This document shows, piece by piece, positions 18,461 to 27,713 of a DNA stretch of 64,000 nucleotides. Under the pieces are notes generated by a model. It had not been told where the DNA came from. It saw only the letters and a program-made list of their open reading frames with translations, and searched no databases. Made by a program: the position numbers and the translations under genes. Position 1 is the first letter of the stretch. Every line of letters begins with the position of its first letter. The stretch is from Helicobacter sp. MIT 11-5569. GTDB lineage: Bacteria > Campylobacterota > Campylobacteria > Campylobacterales > Helicobacteraceae. The stretch lies in the NCBI RefSeq assembly GCF_000765695.2, contig NZ_JRPB02000003.1:124001-188000 (forward strand), written 5' to 3'.

Positions 18461-19299
18461 TATGCTTTATTCTCTAAAATTGATTTTTTCAAAGTTTCAA
18501 AGCGCACAAAAACATTGCCGTCAATATTTCCCTCACTACTTAAGATTACAACACCTCCTTTGGAAACAGCTTGGTCAGCTTCTAGTGTAACATTACTTAA
18601 GTCTTTTAGAGATTCCTTGAGTTCTTCTAAATCCTTAGGAGAAACTTTAAGTGTTACTTGTGTATTTTGAGCAATATCTTGCAAAAGAGTGCGCGCAAGA
18701 GCAGAAGCAATTTTTGCACTATTTGTGTTAATTTCTGTGGTTATCACTTCTTTTGCAATATCAAGCGCAATAGCACTTAACTCTTTTTCTAGGTCTAAAA
18801 TATGATTTTTAGATTCTAAAATATTTGTATCAATGCGTTGAATACTTAGCGCATAAAGCTCTTTTTGACTGCTAATTTGTGCTTCTAACTCTTGTTTTGC
18901 TTGTTGATAACCTTCATTATATCCCTGCTCTTTTGCCTCGCTTTTAGCGGCACTGACTTTTTGTTCAATCTCGCGTTCTTGCTTGTCAAATTGTTCTTGA
19001 AGTTTCTGTAAAGATTCTGCTAATACATCACTTTTTTGTAAAATTTTATCCACCACTTCTGTTTCAAAAAGTTTCAATGCTGGAGCATCAATGTTAGGCT
19101 CATTTGATTTTGGTGGAGTTTCAACAGCTTGCATTGTTGGCTGCGGTGGTGCTATCTCTTCGCTCACTTGCGCTTCTGTATTGGCTTGTGGTTCAGCTTT
19201 TGCAACAACTTCCATAGTTCTAAAATTATATTTTTTAATATCATGCCTATCTTTGTGTTGTTCTGTAATGATATTTTCGTGTTCGTTAATATTATTCAA
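18460..19299 (-). CDS. fliH: Flagellar assembly protein FliH
   Basis: Cytoplasmic regulator of the flagellar export ATPase FliI. The protein has a family-typical DIKKYNF segment near the N-terminus, a proline-rich spacer, a long coiled coil with many glutamates and glutamines (about 110-190) and a C-terminal domain EITTxx...LARTLLQDIAQN typical of FliH. The start is uncertain: TTG 19299 (GAGGAT before it, 279 residues) seems more likely than TTG 19329, which overlaps fliG by 38 bases. fliI itself lies far away at 49221. Confidence 0.88.
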   Translation of the reverse strand: MNNINEHENIITEQHKDRHDIKKYNFRTMEVVAKAEPQANTEAQVSEEIAPPQPTMQAVETPPKSNEPNIDAPALKLFETEVVDKILQKSDVLAESLQKLQEQFDKQEREIEQKVSAAKSEAKEQGYNEGYQQAKQELEAQISSQKELYALSIQRIDTNILESKNHILDLEKELSAIALDIAKEVITTEINTNSAKIASALARTLLQDIAQNTQVTLKVSPKDLEELKESLKDLSNVTLEADQAVSKGGVVILSSEGNIDGNVFVRFETLKKSILENKA

Positions 19300-20326
19300 T
19301 GGTATCCTCTTGTTCTCCAATTTGGACAATGCCTTGTTCAGAGAGAGATTGCACTGTTTCTACAATTCTACGTTGCGCAGCTTCTACATCTTTAACCTTT
19401 ACCGCACCTAAAAACTGCATTTCCTCTAAGAATTGCTCACTTGCTCTTTGCGACATATTGGACATAAATTTTTGTTTTAATTCTTCAGGGGATGCCTTAA
19501 GGGCTAGAATTAAATCTTTTTTATCAATGATTTTTAGAATCTCTCTGATTGCATTATTATCAAGTTTTTCAATATCTTCAAAAGTAAACATCATTTCTTT
19601 AATAGCAACTGCAAGTTGGTCATCAATTTGTTCAATATACGCAATCGTTGCTTTTGCTGCCTTTTGCCCTAAGCGATTAAATACTTCTGCAACAGCACGG
19701 ATTCCACCGACTTCAACTTTATAGCTTGTTAGAGATTCTAGTTTGTTTTCTAACACCGTTGAAACACGTTTGACAACATTTGGAGAAATATCTCCCAAGT
19801 TTGCCATACGAATCGCGATTTCTGCACGCAAATCATCAGAGAAAAAGTTTAATGTCTCTGCGGCATTTGTCGGGTCCATATGCGCTAGAATTAGAGCGAT
19901 AGTTTGTGGGTGCTCATGGATAATAAAATCTGAAAGCTGTTGAGGGCGCACGCGTGAAAGATAAGCAAAGTTTTGGGAAGATTGCATAGACTTTGCAAGT
20001 TTATCCAAGACTTTCTTAGCAGCTTCAGGTCCAAGTGTGCGGTATAGTAACTCTTTTGCGTATTCAAAACCACCAGTAGAAATGAATTGATTAGATTGAA
20101 AAATTGCATAGAATTCTTCTAAGATTGCTCCAGCAATTACTTTATCAACACCAGAATTTTGGGCGATATATTTAGAGATTTCTGTAATAGAATCCAAATC
20201 TAAGTGTGAGAAAATTTCTCCTGTTAGCTCATCACCTAGCTGAACTAATAAAATAGCAATTTTTTCCGCCATTGAGAGATCGTCATATTGTGCTTGTTGG
20301 CGTGGGCTTAGTGTAATGGAAGGCAT
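19292..20326 (-). CDS. fliG: Flagellar motor switch protein FliG
   Basis: C-ring protein that contacts the stator and sets torque and rotation direction. The 344-residue protein has normal length and three domains: an N-terminal FliF-binding domain (MAEKIAILLVQLGDE, about 19-33), the middle domain with EHPQTIALILAHM (the EHPQ motif near 133) and the C-terminal torque domain with charged residues in FEDIEKLDNNAIREILKIIDKKDL (about 249-272). The start abuts the end of fliF. Confidence 0.97.
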   Translation of the reverse strand: MPSITLSPRQQAQYDDLSMAEKIAILLVQLGDELTGEIFSHLDLDSITEISKYIAQNSGVDKVIAGAILEEFYAIFQSNQFISTGGFEYAKELLYRTLGPEAAKKVLDKLAKSMQSSQNFAYLSRVRPQQLSDFIIHEHPQTIALILAHMDPTNAAETLNFFSDDLRAEIAIRMANLGDISPNVVKRVSTVLENKLESLTSYKVEVGGIRAVAEVFNRLGQKAAKATIAYIEQIDDQLAVAIKEMMFTFEDIEKLDNNAIREILKIIDKKDLILALKASPEELKQKFMSNMSQRASEQFLEEMQFLGAVKVKDVEAAQRRIVETVQSLSEQGIVQIGEQEDTIE

Positions 20327-22044
20327 TAGCGTTTTCCTCCGCTCATGCTATCAAGTCCTAATTCATCATGCACTAGAGTTTGGAAGAGATTTGCAAGCTC
20401 TGCTGGTTTTTCCATAGCAATTTCCTTAATTTTTTCTAATAAGACATTATACTTAATTTCATCTTCATTTGAGCCACCAAATCCAAGTTGATCTTCAATT
20501 CTGCGGCGCATTTCATTGAGTCGGTCATCATTTTCTTCTTCATCTTCATCAATTTTAATAAGAGATTCCAACTCTTCTTCTTCATCGGGCTTTGCTTCAA
20601 GCATGCGTTCGCTAAATGGAACGATAACTTTTTTATAGAAGAAGAATAAAATTAAACCAACAACTGCATATTTTAGCAATGGCATAAAGGGTTCTAAAAG
20701 TTTAACTGATGCTTCTAAAAATCTCTCTAATGGAGTGCGTGCTTTAAAGCCAGATAATTGTCCATTGAGCTGAAAATTACTTACAGAAACTTCATCTCCT
20801 CTTGTTTCGTTGTAGCCAATAGCTTGACGCACAAGAGCAGAAATTTTTGACATATCGTCTTCATTTAATGCAATATATCTTAACTGCTCTACACCTTCTT
20901 CATTGAGTTCCCTTTCATAGCGTCCATCTACAACAACAGCGGCGGATAATCTGCGAATTGTGGCAAATTCTCCTTTGATGTTAGAAATAGTTTTACTGAT
21001 TTCAAAATTTGTAGTGTTTTGTGTTTTTTCATATTTTTCTTTGATGTTATCATCTTCTAAACCTTGCACGGGACCAATGTTGCTGACAACTCCCGGAACA
21101 CCTCCAATTTCTTTGGGGCGAAATCCCTCACGCTTTTCTTCTAAATCTTGGATACTGCGCACAACATTATTTGGGTCATAATATTCTTGCGTGCTTTCTT
21201 TTTGCGCAAAGTCAAATTCTGCTGTAACTTTTGCAACAACCCCTTCTCTTCCTCCTGCAATTGGAGAGAGAATATTAACAATTTTTTCTTCTAAAGCATG
21301 TTCAAAGTCTGTTTTGTAGCGGAGTTGAGCCACTGCAAGTTCTCTTGCGCCGCCTAATTCATCAAGCTCACTTAATGGCTCACCTTTTTCATTCACAACT
21401 TCTACATTTTGAATGGTAAGATTTGGAACAGCCGAAGAAACAATATTTTTAATCCCTGAAATTTGCTTTGGCGTTAGTGTTTGTGCTGGTCTAAAGACAA
21501 GAACGACAGAAGCTGTTGGCGGTGTTTGCTCGCTCACAAACACGGTTTTTTCAGGTTGGGCTAAATGCACGGTTGCTTTTTGAATTGGGGCTAGGCTTTC
21601 AATCGTGCGCGCTAATTCTCCTTCAATAGCGCGCAAATATTTAATACGTTGGTCAAAATCTGTTGCCCCAAAATCTTTTGTATCAAAAATTTCAAAACCA
21701 ATCTTGCTACTTTTTGGGATTCCATTACTTGCAAGCTTCATTCTTTGTTCATAGACAAATTCTTGGGGGATTAGAATCGTATTATCTTTTGGGATTCTAT
21801 AAGGAATCTTGTCTTGTTGGAGTTGCTGAATAATAAGTGCGCCATCATCTGGAGAAACGCCTTCGAATAAAACTGCATATCCGGGATATAAGACTCCAGC
21901 TCTGTTATTAACAGAATTCCATACAATAAGACCAGAAATAAAGCCGACAACAACAACAACGGTTGCTAAAATAACAATTTTTTGCTTTTTATTTAGCTTC
22001 TTATAAAGACTTCTAATTTGTTCAAATAATGCTTTTAAATCCAA
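20326..22044 (-). CDS. fliF: Flagellar MS-ring protein FliF
   Basis: Forms the membrane ring on which the flagellar rotor and export gate are built. The 572-residue protein has an N-terminal membrane helix (about 23-45), the ring-building domains with SKIGFEIFDTKDFGATDFDQ near 105, the repetitive EYYDPNNVVRSIQ loop, a second helix (about 455-475) and an acidic C-terminal tail that binds FliG. The stop and fliG start overlap by one base; hisC lies 10 bases upstream, so fliF is probably read from the hisC promoter. Confidence 0.97.
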   Translation of the reverse strand: MDLKALFEQIRSLYKKLNKKQKIVILATVVVVVGFISGLIVWNSVNNRAGVLYPGYAVLFEGVSPDDGALIIQQLQQDKIPYRIPKDNTILIPQEFVYEQRMKLASNGIPKSSKIGFEIFDTKDFGATDFDQRIKYLRAIEGELARTIESLAPIQKATVHLAQPEKTVFVSEQTPPTASVVLVFRPAQTLTPKQISGIKNIVSSAVPNLTIQNVEVVNEKGEPLSELDELGGARELAVAQLRYKTDFEHALEEKIVNILSPIAGGREGVVAKVTAEFDFAQKESTQEYYDPNNVVRSIQDLEEKREGFRPKEIGGVPGVVSNIGPVQGLEDDNIKEKYEKTQNTTNFEISKTISNIKGEFATIRRLSAAVVVDGRYERELNEEGVEQLRYIALNEDDMSKISALVRQAIGYNETRGDEVSVSNFQLNGQLSGFKARTPLERFLEASVKLLEPFMPLLKYAVVGLILFFFYKKVIVPFSERMLEAKPDEEEELESLIKIDEDEEENDDRLNEMRRRIEDQLGFGGSNEDEIKYNVLLEKIKEIAMEKPAELANLFQTLVHDELGLDSMSGGKR

Positions 22045-22054
22045 AATCTAACGC

Positions 22055-23158
22055 CTATTTTTGATTGAGATATGTATTAAATAATGCAAAGAATTTTTCA
22101 TTTTGTTCTTTTGTCCCAATAGTGATACGAATCGCATTTAAGCCATAGCTTGCAAGATTCCTAATAATCATTCCTTTTTGTAACAAATAGTCTGCAACTT
22201 TGGTAGAATCTAGCGGTGCTTTGAAATAATAAGTGATGAAATTTGTATAGCTTGGCGTGAAGTCAAAGCCATTTTCTTTTGCAAAATTTTCAAATAAAGG
22301 CATTTGTGCTAAGTTATTTTCTACGCTTTTTTTGATGTGTTCTTTGTCTTCTAATGCTGCAATGGCTGCTGCAAGTGATGGTGTTGTAATATTAAAAGGA
22401 GGACGCAGTTTAGAAAGTGCTTGGATAATTTCTGCATTTGCGATTCCATATCCTACGCGCATTCCACCTAATCCATAAGCTTTGGAAAAAGTGCCCAAAT
22501 AAATTGCATTGGGGAAAGTATTGATTAGCTCTTTTGGTTGGATTGCTTTGCTTAAATCCTTAGCCTTAGCATATTCTTGATACGCCCCATCAATCACAAT
22601 CAGGCAATTTTTATCAACTTGTTTTAAAAACTCAAAAGTCTCTTTGGAGTCCAAACATTCTCCTAAAGGATTATTAGGAATACAAAGGAATAGAATCTCT
22701 GGTTTATGCTGTTTGTAGGATTCTAAAAATTCTGTTAGATTATGCTCATGGCTCTTCGTGCGAACCACTTCTGCCCCAACAGCTTTGGCATAAACTTCAT
22801 ACATTGCAAAAGTCGTCTTTGCCATTAAAATTTTGCTTTTTTCATTCGCTTTTGCGTGAATGCAAAACTCAATGATTTGGTCGCTTCCAGAGCCGATAAT
22901 TAAGGTATTTTTATCCACATCAAAATGTTTAGCGAGACTTTCTTTTAAAGCAAACATAGAATCATCAGGATATAAATGTGCATTTTGTGCATTTTTAATG
23001 ATTGCTTCAATAGCTTTTGGACTAGCACCTAATGGGTTTTCGTTAGAAGCTAGTTTAACTACTGCGTCTTCTGCGATTCCATATTCTCTTACAACAAGCT
23101 CAATTGGACGTCCTGTCTCATAAGTCTTGATGGAATCTAAAGTTGAATTAAAAGTCAT
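22055..23158 (-). CDS. hisC: Histidinol-phosphate aminotransferase
   Basis: PLP-dependent aminotransferase of histidine synthesis that also acts on aromatic amino-acid precursors in some species. The 367-residue protein has the family pattern LASNENPLG (about 36-44), DGAYQEY near 195 and the PLP-lysine segment [16 protein letters not shown] near 224-240. It heads the run to fliF-fliG-fliH-dxs, the order I recall in C. jejuni, although the functions are unrelated. Confidence 0.95.
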   Translation of the reverse strand: MTFNSTLDSIKTYETGRPIELVVREYGIAEDAVVKLASNENPLGASPKAIEAIIKNAQNAHLYPDDSMFALKESLAKHFDVDKNTLIIGSGSDQIIEFCIHAKANEKSKILMAKTTFAMYEVYAKAVGAEVVRTKSHEHNLTEFLESYKQHKPEILFLCIPNNPLGECLDSKETFEFLKQVDKNCLIVIDGAYQEYAKAKDLSKAIQPKELINTFPNAIYLGTFSKAYGLGGMRVGYGIANAEIIQALSKLRPPFNITTPSLAAAIAALEDKEHIKKSVENNLAQMPLFENFAKENGFDFTPSYTNFITYYFKAPLDSTKVADYLLQKGMIIRNLASYGLNAIRITIGTKEQNEKFFALFNTYLNQK

Positions 23159-23188
23159 TTATAAACCCCAGCACAAAAATAATTTGCT

Positions 23189-23194
23189 ATTGTA
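23189..23194 (-). promoter_or_regulatory. -10 box TACAAT for the hisC-flagellar-dxs-mla run
   Basis: GCTACAAT on the minus strand, 31 bases before the hisC ATG, sits in the loop of a 7-base-pair inverted repeat (23183-23199, TTTGCTA/TAGCAAA). It is the only good promoter seen upstream of this eight-gene run. Confidence 0.55.
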
Positions 23195-23221
23195 GCAAAA
23201 AATAACCTAAAAGCACAAAAA

Positions 23222-24658
23222 CTATAAAATCATTCGCATCATATCAATAAATTGGTCGATATTTCCTTGTGTAACATAATAATCTATACCTTGCTCTCTA
23301 ACTTCTGCAAGTATCGTGCCATTGATATTTTTAGGCATAATTGCACAAAATTTAGGAACACAAGAAGCTTCTCTAAAAACTTCAAGGTATTTTTGCATAA
23401 AATTTATAACATTCATTTCACACACTTCCCATTCCATAACAATAACATGATAATCCATTGGATTTGAAATGCTTAAATGGTTATGGGGGTCATTAGAAGT
23501 TGTGATTTGTAAATCACTATCAAAATTTCTTAAATATTCTTTATAACGCTTGCTATCATCTTTGGAACTTTGGATTAAGAGAATGTTTTTTTTAGAAAAT
23601 GCTTCAAGGTATTTTAAAAGGTCAAAAAGTTTTTTTGTTTCATTGCGGATTTTGTTGCGGTCTAAGCTATGTAAAAAGTATTTTAGAAATGTTTTTGAGC
23701 TATAAGTTCCAGTGATTCCAGCTTTGATAAAGAATCTTCTAACACTTAAACTACGTTTTGCTCTTTGCCAAAGAAGCGCGTCTAAATCGTAAGCTTTTGC
23801 GTTTAAAAGCTTTATAAAATCCTTCTTGAGTTCATTTGTTAGCGGAAGATAATTTTTTAAAAATTCTTCAAAAAATTGTTCAGAGAACTCATCTCTTACT
23901 TTTGTAGCTTTGGCAAGCTTATCTTTTTGTTCAGAGAGATAGTGGAGCAAATCTACATAACGTTTGCGGATTTTTTTGAGATTAATTAAAGCTTGCGCAT
24001 AAGAAGCACTGCGCGTATCGTTGCGTTTTGAAAATTGTTCTTCCATATTTTTTAGTGTAGTTCCTAAGGTAGATTGCTGAATGGTCGCGCTTTTGATAAT
24101 AGATTGTGTGCTTTCAATGAGTTCTTCCATTTTGACAAATTCTATTTGACGTGTTAAAAAGATTTTTTCATAAGAATATTGTGGAGGGTAAGAGACTTTT
24201 TTCGTAAAGGATTCGTATTCTCTATCTAATGCACCAAGCTCTGATTTTAAGTTTGTTAATGCAGTATTTGAAATGGTGCTATCTAGTTCAAAAAGGTCAT
24301 TATAAGCAGTAAATAAAAAGCGTTTAATGCGTAAAAAATCTAAGTCTTTTTTGGAGTTAATCTCTTTTTCATAACGTTTAATTAAGTTTTCAACACCACC
24401 AAAATAATCATAAATACAATCTTTAATACTACGTGTTTGGCGGATAACAAAGGATTGATTAGGATTTTTTTTGGGGCGCACGACATTGACACGAGTTTTA
24501 TCATCACTGAGTTCAAATTCTACTTCTAAATTAGGGGAAATCTCTTTAAAATCTGCATCCCATACACTTAAATCAAACTCAAACCTACGCTTATTGTGCG
24601 CTTGTTCAATCAAACCACGTTTCGCTTGTGCGTTTAGTCCGATTAAATAACCAGTCAT
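23222..24658 (-). CDS. Conserved hypothetical protein with OB/cold-shock-like N-terminus and receiver-like C-terminus
   Basis: A 478-residue cytoplasmic protein I do not recognise by name. The first 65 residues (GYLIGLNAQAKRGLIEQ...FDLSVWDAD) look like a cold-shock/S1-like beta barrel. The middle (about 85-370) is helical with many charged residues, KRNDTRSASYAQALINLKKIRKRYVDLL being typical. The last 100 residues look like a response-regulator receiver fold (HVIVMEWEVCEMNVINF, then KFCAIMP and GIDYYVTQGNIDQFIDMM) but without a clear phosphoacceptor aspartate. It is transcribed alone between pgeF and hisC, with a TATAAT box at 24706-24701. Role unknown. Confidence 0.7.
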   Translation of the reverse strand: MTGYLIGLNAQAKRGLIEQAHNKRRFEFDLSVWDADFKEISPNLEVEFELSDDKTRVNVVRPKKNPNQSFVIRQTRSIKDCIYDYFGGVENLIKRYEKEINSKKDLDFLRIKRFLFTAYNDLFELDSTISNTALTNLKSELGALDREYESFTKKVSYPPQYSYEKIFLTRQIEFVKMEELIESTQSIIKSATIQQSTLGTTLKNMEEQFSKRNDTRSASYAQALINLKKIRKRYVDLLHYLSEQKDKLAKATKVRDEFSEQFFEEFLKNYLPLTNELKKDFIKLLNAKAYDLDALLWQRAKRSLSVRRFFIKAGITGTYSSKTFLKYFLHSLDRNKIRNETKKLFDLLKYLEAFSKKNILLIQSSKDDSKRYKEYLRNFDSDLQITTSNDPHNHLSISNPMDYHVIVMEWEVCEMNVINFMQKYLEVFREASCVPKFCAIMPKNINGTILAEVREQGIDYYVTQGNIDQFIDMMRMIL

Positions 24659-24700
24659 TCCTTAAACCCTTAAAAGCCTAAACATTTTGTTAAAAGCTGT

Positions 24701-24706
24701 ATTATA
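24701..24706 (-). promoter_or_regulatory. -10 box TATAAT for the two-domain hypothetical gene
   Basis: GGTATAATAC on the minus strand, 43 bases before the ATG at 24658, overlapping the stop codon of the upstream pgeF gene. Confidence 0.55.
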
Positions 24707-25406
24707 CCAAATATGCAAAAAGAGCAAAACGCCCACAATTACAATCACGCCGATAAGAGAAAAAAGTTTTATTACAACAAGTGCATTGTGGTGCAATAGT
24801 GTGGTTTGTAAGATTATAGGATTCTAATTGTGCGCGGATAACTGCTATTAAATCTAAATAAATTTTCCCATTGCGAATAATCTTGCCACAATCTAAAGTG
24901 GAATCGCTAAAGACATCATTTTGCACTTCATAGCAACAAGCGCGGATTGAAGGACCAATATAGATAAAAAGATTTTGTAAATTTGTATGAAAATCTTTTT
25001 GTAGTAAATCTAGCGCGTTATGTAAGATTCCTTTTTGTAATCCAACGCGCCCCCCGTGTAAAAGCATAAGAATCTTTTGTTTGGAATCAAAGAGCAAAAT
25101 AGGGTTGCAATCTGCAACCATAATCATTCCAATGATTCCTTTTTGTGTGATTAAGATTCCATCTCCATCTCCTAAAAACCCGCCATTTTTAGCATTTAAA
25201 ATTATATTTCCATGGATTTGGTTTAGATAAGCAAGGTTTGAGAGATGAAAAGGGGAAATTAATGTGCTGCGATTCTTTAGGATTGTATCTTTGGAATCTT
25301 TGCCGGCGTGAAAAGCAATATTATTAGGATAATGGCTTAAAAACGCGCAGATGCCATTTGGCGTATGAATCTGCGTTTTTTCTATATTTGATGGAGGGGT
25401 TTGCAT
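24702..25406 (-). CDS. pgeF: YfiH/PgeF family multicopper-oxidase-like purine nucleoside enzyme
   Basis: Member of the YfiH (PgeF/LACC1) family, whose members are reported as peptidoglycan editing factor or purine nucleoside phosphorylase/adenosine deaminase. The 234-residue protein has LNQIHGNI near 60 (family HQxHG), ADCNPILLFD near 98, LHGGRVGLQKGIL near 115 (family HAGWRG region) and GPSIRACCYEV near 151. Catalytic histidines and cysteines are thus mostly in place; HGGRVG departs from HAGWRG. It overlaps the stop of the mreB-like gene by one base and is probably cotranscribed with it. Confidence 0.85.
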   Translation of the reverse strand: MQTPPSNIEKTQIHTPNGICAFLSHYPNNIAFHAGKDSKDTILKNRSTLISPFHLSNLAYLNQIHGNIILNAKNGGFLGDGDGILITQKGIIGMIMVADCNPILLFDSKQKILMLLHGGRVGLQKGILHNALDLLQKDFHTNLQNLFIYIGPSIRACCYEVQNDVFSDSTLDCGKIIRNGKIYLDLIAVIRAQLESYNLTNHTIAPQCTCCNKTFFSYRRDCNCGRFALFAYLV

Positions 25407-26401
25407 TATAACCCTTGTTCATAGTCTGCGTAATTTTGCATAATTAAACATACACCTTTTGAAATGTCTAACAATGGATTTGGCGAGAGATGAATAGCGA
25501 TTTTTAATTCTTCTTCTAAAAATTCTTTTAAGCCTTGCATTAACGCTAATCCTCCTGTTAGTGTAGCACCATCTTCAATTAAATCTGGTGCAATTTGTGG
25601 AGGAGCTTCATGGATTGCTTCTAAAATTGTGCGTTTTATTCTCTCCATACTATTTAAAAGCAAATTTTTAAAATCATTTAATTGTAATTCATAGGCAATA
25701 GGCATTCCATTGACGAGATTTTTTGCGCCAACATTAATACTTTGATTATCAGAAAATATATTAATGCTATGTTTAATAGTGTTTGCGACATCTTTGCTAA
25801 TGCCAATATTTTTATTATGACGACAAAACTCCATAATTGCATAATCTATAAAATCTCCAGCTTCTTTTGTATAAGCACTTGTTACAAGTCCTCCTAAAGA
25901 AATAATGCTTGCTTCAACTAAACCTCCTCCTGCATCAATAATCATTTTTGCGCGTGATGTGCTAATATCAAGCCCAACGCCTGCACTTGCACTAAATGGG
26001 TCTTCAATAAGTAAGACTTCTTTTGCTCCTGCAAGCATTGTTGCTTCATGAAGTGAGTGGCGTTCTACTTGTGTTAAGTTTTGGGGAATACTAATACCAA
26101 CTTTGGGAGCAAAAGAACCTGTTTTACCTTTTTCAATAAGTGCTTGCATAAAGATTTTTGTTGTTTCAAAATCGCTAATTGCACCATTTAAAATAGGGTT
26201 AATTACACTAATTTCTTGTGGTGTGCGTCCTAACATTTTCTTTGCATTGTTGCCAATTGCTAAAGTGCGCGTGTTGCCATATTTGTTTTCTAATGCAATA
26301 CATGTTGCTTCACAGAATAATACATCATCTGTATTGTTGCGCACGATAGTATTGACTGTCCCTAAATCCACTGCAATATCATTTCTTTCAAAAAGTGCCA
26401 T
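25406..26401 (-). CDS. Divergent MreB-like actin-family protein
   Basis: Actin-fold ATPase of the MreB family, 331 residues. The first phosphate loop (DLGTVNTIV, residues 12-20), the MLGRTPQEISVINPILNGAISDFE block (about 57-80) and the adenosine segment TGGLALMQGLKEF (about 277-289) follow MreB. The second phosphate motif is DAGGGLVEASIISLGG rather than the canonical DIGGGTTEVAVISLGG, and the lower body is less conserved. No mreC or mreD is adjacent. I recall a similar second MreB-like gene in H. pylori apart from the mreB-mreC locus; so this is probably the paralogue rather than main MreB. Confidence 0.8.
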   Translation of the reverse strand: MALFERNDIAVDLGTVNTIVRNNTDDVLFCEATCIALENKYGNTRTLAIGNNAKKMLGRTPQEISVINPILNGAISDFETTKIFMQALIEKGKTGSFAPKVGISIPQNLTQVERHSLHEATMLAGAKEVLLIEDPFSASAGVGLDISTSRAKMIIDAGGGLVEASIISLGGLVTSAYTKEAGDFIDYAIMEFCRHNKNIGISKDVANTIKHSINIFSDNQSINVGAKNLVNGMPIAYELQLNDFKNLLLNSMERIKRTILEAIHEAPPQIAPDLIEDGATLTGGLALMQGLKEFLEEELKIAIHLSPNPLLDISKGVCLIMQNYADYEQGL

Positions 26402-26426
26402 AGTATCCCAACATAATTTTTAACAA

Positions 26427-26432
26427 ATTATA
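26427..26432 (-). promoter_or_regulatory. -10 box TATAAT for the mreB-like gene
   Basis: TATAAT on the minus strand 25 bases before the ATG at 26401, in a divergent promoter region with the Ste24-type protease gene. Confidence 0.55.
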
Positions 26433-26464
26433 CAATGTAAATCATAAATTTTACGCGCTTTTGT

Positions 26465-26470
26465 TATAAT
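26465..26470 (+). promoter_or_regulatory. -10 box TATAAT for the M48 protease gene
   Basis: TGTTATAATGCAG lies 28 bases before the ATG at 26499; TTCAAGG between them is the ribosome-binding site. Confidence 0.6.
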
Positions 26471-26498
26471 GCAGGCAAGTTTTTTTCAAGGTTTTTAA

Positions 26499-27713
26499 AT
26501 GATTGTTTTTATTTGCTACGCATTTGTTTTGAGTTTTCCAAAATTAGTTTTATCAATGCTTCAGCTTGGCTTTTTAAAGCAAGAAAGCGCAAAAGAGCCT
26601 TATATTTTAGAGAAAGATAAGTTTTTACAAGCCGCAAATTATGCAATTTTGCGCGAGAAATTAAGCATTATAAATACGTTTTTAGATTTGCTTTTAGTGG
26701 GGTTTTGGTTGTTGTTTGGATTTAGTGCATTAGAGAATGCTTTGGATTTATCACCTTTGGTAAAGTCTGTCATATTTGTGCTTGTGTTTTTGGGGGTGCA
26801 ATCTTTAGTGCATTTACCGCTTGAAGCTTATCAAATTTTGGTGATTGATAAGAAATTTGGTTTTGCAAAAGGTGGGGTAAAATTATTTTTGGCAGATACT
26901 TTAAAGTCTTTTGCAATACTTTTTATTGTAGGTGGAATCTTAATTTTTGCATTTAGTTGGATTATTGTAAATGTGGAGAGTTGGGAGTTATACGCGTTTA
27001 TTTTAGGGGCAGTTTTGATTGTAAGTTTAAATGTATTGTATCCAACTGTGATTGCGCCTTTGTTTAATAAATTTTCCCCTTTAGATAATGTGGAGTTAAA
27101 AGAAGCGATTAATGCTTTACTTGCGCGTGTTGGTTTTAAAAGTGAAGGAGTGTTTGTGATGGACGCATCTAAGCGCGATGGAAGATTAAATGCGTATTTT
27201 GCAGGACTTGGCAAAGCAAAACGTGTGATTTTATTTGATACACTTTTAGATAAGATTCCGCGCGATTCACTCTTAGCGGTGCTTGGACATGAGCTTGGAC
27301 ATTTTAAACATCACGATATTTATAAAATGATGGCTTTGATTCTTGGTTTTTTTGCACTTCTTGTATTTTTTGTCGCAAATATGCCTGAAGCACTCTTTCA
27401 AAGTGCACATTTAGAAATAAGTGCGCATGCAAGCATTGTTTTTTTATTGATTTTAAGTGCGCCTTTTGGTTTTTATTTTATGTTGCTTGTGAATTTTTTA
27501 AGTTGTAAAAATGAATTTAATGCGGATAAATTTGGGGCAAGTTTAACGACTAAAGAAGCTTTAGCAAGTGCCTTGCTTGTGCTTGTTAAAGAGAATAATT
27601 CCTTTCCTTTAAGCCACCCTTTGTATATGCGTTTTTATTATAGTCATCCCCCTTTAATGGCAAGGTTGCTTGCGCTTGATTGTGGGCATTTGGGCAAAAA
27701 TGGAATCGCATAA
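26499..27713 (+). CDS. M48-family membrane zinc metalloprotease (Ste24/CAAX protease 1 type)
   Basis: Integral-membrane zinc protease, 404 residues. Several membrane helices precede the catalytic motif HELGH (264-268), with NEFNADKFGA near 337-346 giving the third zinc ligand. Two helices follow the HExxH. In eukaryotes the family trims prenylated proteins; bacterial members probably degrade membrane proteins. It partners with prmC in the same order that I recall in H. pylori (HP0382-HP0381). The 3' end overlaps prmC by 14 bases. Confidence 0.9.
   Translation: MIVFICYAFVLSFPKLVLSMLQLGFLKQESAKEPYILEKDKFLQAANYAILREKLSIINTFLDLLLVGFWLLFGFSALENALDLSPLVKSVIFVLVFLGVQSLVHLPLEAYQILVIDKKFGFAKGGVKLFLADTLKSFAILFIVGGILIFAFSWIIVNVESWELYAFILGAVLIVSLNVLYPTVIAPLFNKFSPLDNVELKEAINALLARVGFKSEGVFVMDASKRDGRLNAYFAGLGKAKRVILFDTLLDKIPRDSLLAVLGHELGHFKHHDIYKMMALILGFFALLVFFVANMPEALFQSAHLEISAHASIVFLLILSAPFGFYFMLLVNFLSCKNEFNADKFGASLTTKEALASALLVLVKENNSFPLSHPLYMRFYYSHPPLMARLLALDCGHLGKNGIA

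Noticed and set aside
23183-23199. Inverted repeat TTTGCTA/TAGCAAA as a terminator between the hypothetical gene and hisC
   Set aside because: The stem is short and AT-rich, the T-run precedes it on the transcribed strand, and its loop region holds a TACAAT box at promoter distance from hisC, so it is better read as promoter sequence.
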